The position numbers and the translations under genes were made by a program. The notes beneath the pieces were generated by a model. The model saw only the letters and a program-made list of their open reading frames with translations, searched no databases and had not been told where the DNA came from. This document shows positions 6,891-9,408 of a DNA stretch of 9,408 nucleotides, one piece after another. This DNA is from an uncultured Ruminococcus sp. GTDB taxonomy: Bacteria; Bacillota; Clostridia; Oscillospirales; Ruminococcaceae. The stretch is taken from NCBI GenBank assembly GCA_947175975.1, contig CAMWOX010000055.1, positions 1 to 9,408 of the forward strand. The letters are read 5' to 3'. Positions within the stretch are counted from its first letter, which is position 1; each line of letters starts with the position of its first letter.

Positions 6891-6936
6891 TGCTGAAAGT
6901 GCAAATTTGCAGAATTGCGGGTTTGCAGTTTCAGTA
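6891..6936 (+). terminator. long hairpin between mgsA and hisS, possible terminator or leader structure
   Basis: Bases 6893-6905 pair with 6922-6934 (12 of 13, one G-G mismatch). The stem continues inward as TTTGCA (6906-6911) with TGCGGG (6916-6921) using three U-G pairs, closing on a GAAT tetraloop; two more pairs add at the outside. The G-U pairs form only in + strand RNA. Only a short T stretch (6940-6943) follows, so terminator strength would be modest. No T-box consensus is seen. Confidence 0.5.
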
Positions 6937-6950
6937 CAATTTTCTATATA
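6923..6950 (+). promoter_or_regulatory. possible hisS promoter
   Basis: TTGCAG (6923-6928) and TATATA (6945-6950) are 16 bases apart, inside the mgsA-hisS gap. The -10 lies in a perfect 14-base palindrome, TTTCTATATAGAAA (6941-6954), and the -35 lies in the right arm of the long hairpin. Both boxes are imperfect, so this is tentative. Confidence 0.3.
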
Positions 6951-6989
6951 GAAATTTGTTATTATTTTAAAATCTAGGAGATGTAATTT

Positions 6990-8279
6990 ATGAGCTTATT
7001 AAAGCGTCCTAATGGTACAGAGGACATTCTGCCGGCTGTCAGTCGGGAATGGCAGAATCAGGAGAATTTTCTTCGGGGTGCTGCTAGTGCCTACGGCTTT
7101 CAGGAAATCCGGATTCCGACATTCGAGCAAACAGAATTATTCAGTCGTGGCGTTGGTGAAACAACAGATGTTGTGCAGAAAGAAATGTATACTGTTACTG
7201 CAAAAGAGTCCTCTTTTACACTCCGTCCGGAGGGTACAGCAGGTACAATTCGGGCAATGCTTCAGAATGGATTATTGAATGAAGCACTGCCCCAGAGAGT
7301 GTATTATATGCTGTCCTGTTTTCGGCATGAACGTCCTCAGGCAGGAAGATTACGGGAGTTTCACCAGTTCGGTGTGGAAATGGCTGGTTCATCCAGTGCA
7401 GATGCGGATGCAGAAGTGATCAGTTTAGCAAAGCAGATCCTGGATCAGATCGGCTTGCAGGGGATTGCATTAAATATTAATTCAATCGGCTGTCCGGTAT
7501 GCAGAAAGAATTATCATGCTGCACTGAAAGCCTATTTTTCAGAATCCAGAGATCAGCTCTGTGAGACATGCCAGGAACGGCTTGACAAAAATCCCATGCG
7601 GATTCTGGACTGTAAAAGTCCGATCTGTCAGGAAATTTCGAAAGATGCTCCCGTGATTCTGGATTATCTTTGTGAAGATTGCAATACGCATTTTGAAAAA
7701 TTAAAAGCAGATCTGGATTTGTTGAGTATAGAATATACAGTTAATCCCAGAATTGTTCGTGGTCTGGATTATTATACCAAGACTGTATTTGAATTTGTGA
7801 CAACGGATATTGGCGCACAAGGGACAATCTGCGGCGGCGGTCGCTATGATGGTTTGATTGCACAGTTAGGCGGACAGTCTACACCTGCATTAGGGTTTGG
7901 CATGGGTCTGGAAAGATTATTGTTGACACTTCGAAATCAGGGAATTTCCCTGAATGAAGAAAATCCCTGTGATATTTATTTTGTCCCGATGGGTGAGAAT
8001 GCCAGTGCAAAAGCAATGCAACTGGCGGCACAGCTCCGCCAGGAGGGTATTTATGCGCAGACAGATGTCATGGGCAGAAGTCTCCGGGCGCAGATGAAAT
8101 ATGCAGACAAGATTCATGCAAGATTTACGGTCGTGATCGGTGACAACGAACTGGAGCAAGGTGAGGCAATCTTGAAAAACATGAAATCTGGTGAGAAAAT
8201 TTCTCTGAAACTGGATGAAAGTTTTGCAAAGCGTTTTTCAGATGTTGAGATTGCGGATCGGCTGGGCATGGATGAATGA
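6990..8279 (+). CDS. hisS: histidyl-tRNA synthetase
   Basis: Charges tRNA-His with histidine; class II synthetase, cytosolic homodimer. The 429 residues are normal length. Visible: start MSLLKRPNGTEDILP, motif 2 region TLRPEGT (77-83) with CFRHERPQAGR and REFHQFGVE following, the HisRS signatures RGLDYYTKT (257-265) and GGGRYDGL (282-289), and class II motif 3 ALGFGMGLERL (300-310). The C-terminal anticodon-binding domain follows from about residue 325. The insertion domain carries eight cysteines in four pairs: C168/C171, C191/C194, C208/C213 and C228/C231, which suggests metal binding. AGGAG (6976-6980) lies 9 bases before ATG. aspS follows after 39 bases, so the two are probably one operon. 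Confidence 0.97.
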   Translation: MSLLKRPNGTEDILPAVSREWQNQENFLRGAASAYGFQEIRIPTFEQTELFSRGVGETTDVVQKEMYTVTAKESSFTLRPEGTAGTIRAMLQNGLLNEALPQRVYYMLSCFRHERPQAGRLREFHQFGVEMAGSSSADADAEVISLAKQILDQIGLQGIALNINSIGCPVCRKNYHAALKAYFSESRDQLCETCQERLDKNPMRILDCKSPICQEISKDAPVILDYLCEDCNTHFEKLKADLDLLSIEYTVNPRIVRGLDYYTKTVFEFVTTDIGAQGTICGGGRYDGLIAQLGGQSTPALGFGMGLERLLLTLRNQGISLNEENPCDIYFVPMGENASAKAMQLAAQLRQEGIYAQTDVMGRSLRAQMKYADKIHARFTVVIGDNELEQGEAILKNMKSGEKISLKLDESFAKRFSDVEIADRLGMDE

Positions 8280-8318
8280 AAACAGTTAAGAATAAAATAT
8301 AATTGAGGTGCTGGAATT

Positions 8319-9408
8319 ATGGCAGAATCTATGGGAAATCTCAGACGGACACACGGCTGCGGTGAAGTCACAGAACCTGGTATGCAGGTTGTAGTGGGCG
8401 GTTTTGTGCAGTATATCCGAAATAAAAATAAAGTAATCTTTCTTGTTCTCCGGGACAGAAGCGGTGAAGTACAGCTTGTCTTTAATGACGAGACCGACAG
8501 AGAAATTTTTGAGAAAGCCGCATCCTGTAAAAATGAGTATGTTTTACTTGTAAAGGGGCATTCTGTGACCCGTCAGGATATTAATCCTAATATGAAAACC
8601 GGCAATATAGAAATTATTGCAGAAGAAATCCGGATTCTGGCGAAGGCTGAACCTGTGCCGTTCATGATTATGGATGATACCAATGCAGGCGAAGAAATGC
8701 GCCTGAAATATCGCTATCTGGATCTGAGAAGACCATCTCTCCAGAAAAATCTGATCATGCGTCATAAAATCGCAAAATGTGCAAGAGAATATTTCTATGC
8801 CAATGATTTTATTGAGATCGAAACGCCTATGATGATGAAATCCACACCGGAGGGTGCAAGGGATTATCTGATCCCATCCAGAGTACATCCAGGAGAATTT
8901 TATGCACTGCCACAGTCACCGCAGATTTACAAACAGCTGCTGATGGTTGCGGGTATGGAGCGTTACATCCAGATTGCGAGATGTTTCCGTGATGAGGATC
9001 TGAGAGCTGACAGACAGCCGGAATTTACACAGATTGATCTGGAAATGTCTTTCATGGATGTGGAAGATATTTTGCAATTGACAGAAGGCTTTGTCCAGAA
9101 ACTGATCAGAGACGTTCTGGGACAGGATGTCTCTCTGCCAATTCCGAGATTATCCTATCAGGATGCCATGAATCGTTATGGCTCTGATAAGCCGGATACG
9201 AGATTTGCAATGGAGTTGCAGGATGTTTCAGATCTTGTGAAAGATTCCGGGTTCAGTGTATTTGCCAATGCAGTGCAGTCCGGTGGTAGCGTCCGTTGTA
9301 TCGTTGCCAAGAATGCTGCTAAGATTCTTTCCAGGAAAGAGATTGACAAATTAACGGAATTTGTCCGGGGAATCGGTGCAAAGGGTCTGGCATTCATCCG
9401 TTGGGCGG
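8319..9408 (+). CDS. aspS: aspartyl-tRNA synthetase, N-terminal 363 codons (cut by window end)
   Basis: Charges tRNA-Asp; class II synthetase of the bacterial type. No stop occurs before the window edge; bacterial AspRS usually has about 590 residues, so roughly 60 percent is visible. Seen in order: the N-terminal anticodon-binding OB fold (about 15-105, with FLVLRDRSGEVQLVF), LKYRYLDLRRP, motif 1 region IEIETPMMMKSTPEGARDYL, ALPQSPQIYKQLLM, motif 2 CFRDEDLRADRQPEFTQID, then YGSDKPDTRF, which opens the bacterial GAD insertion domain. The OB-fold segment GGFVQYIRNKNKVIF differs from the usual GWVxRRRDxGxxIF in the region that reads the anticodon. GAGGTG (8305-8310) lies 8 bases before ATG. Follows hisS by 39 bases. 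Confidence 0.95.
   Translation, partial: MAESMGNLRRTHGCGEVTEPGMQVVVGGFVQYIRNKNKVIFLVLRDRSGEVQLVFNDETDREIFEKAASCKNEYVLLVKGHSVTRQDINPNMKTGNIEIIAEEIRILAKAEPVPFMIMDDTNAGEEMRLKYRYLDLRRPSLQKNLIMRHKIAKCAREYFYANDFIEIETPMMMKSTPEGARDYLIPSRVHPGEFYALPQSPQIYKQLLMVAGMERYIQIARCFRDEDLRADRQPEFTQIDLEMSFMDVEDILQLTEGFVQKLIRDVLGQDVSLPIPRLSYQDAMNRYGSDKPDTRFAMELQDVSDLVKDSGFSVFANAVQSGGSVRCIVAKNAAKILSRKEIDKLTEFVRGIGAKGLAFIRWA

Noticed and set aside
6862..6989. T-box riboswitch ahead of hisS
   Set aside because: The gap is too short and no T-box core (AGGGTGGNACCGCG-like) or specifier loop pattern is present.
8298..8303. TATAAT in the hisS-aspS gap as an aspS promoter
   Set aside because: No -35 box at a suitable distance, and it lies next to the ribosome binding site, leaving no room for a normal leader.

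Overview
The window reads as ordinary core-chromosome DNA of a low-to-mid GC, AT-leaning Firmicute of the class Clostridia. A Ruminococcus/Oscillospiraceae-like gut anaerobe is my best guess, but this is inference from gene order and protein flavour, not from a database search. All genes lie on the + strand, are tightly packed, and have AGGAGG-type ribosome binding sites. I see no mobile element, CRISPR array, tRNA or rRNA, and no gene-free stretch longer than about 160 bases.

Left part (1-877): the 3' end of an unrecognised reading frame, then dut (dUTPase) and a small two-helix membrane protein of the DUF4321 type. Middle part (878-5501): a strong extended -10 promoter drives the elongasome operon mreB-mreC-mreD-mrdA. 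These genes encode the actin-like filament, its two membrane partners and the class B penicillin-binding protein PBP2 for side-wall peptidoglycan synthesis. A second strong promoter of nearly the same design starts the next unit (5592-6861): a MinD-like P-loop ATPase with a TTG start, then mgsA (methylglyoxal synthase). Right part (6862-9408): a 128-base gap holding a long RNA-type hairpin, then hisS and the first 363 codons of aspS, which runs off the window.

Functionally, the centre is a cell-shape cluster followed by a division-site-type ATPase. This is a reduced form of the usual clostridial order maf-radC-mreBCD-mrdA-minC-minD-minE-rodA: maf, radC, minC, minE and rodA are absent from this stretch. 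The hisS-aspS pair is a common clostridial arrangement.

The points most worth a second look are: (1) an MgsA in which the position of the catalytic base (E. coli Asp71) is Gly and the E. coli His98 position is Glu; (2) a MinD-like ATPase with a FlhG-like DTGAGIS switch II, no C-terminal membrane-targeting helix and no MinC/MinE beside it; (3) a hairpin of about 20 bp between mgsA and hisS whose G-U pairs favour a role in + strand RNA; (4) a perfect inverted repeat inside the mreB promoter spacer. I did not find a clearly new multi-gene system.
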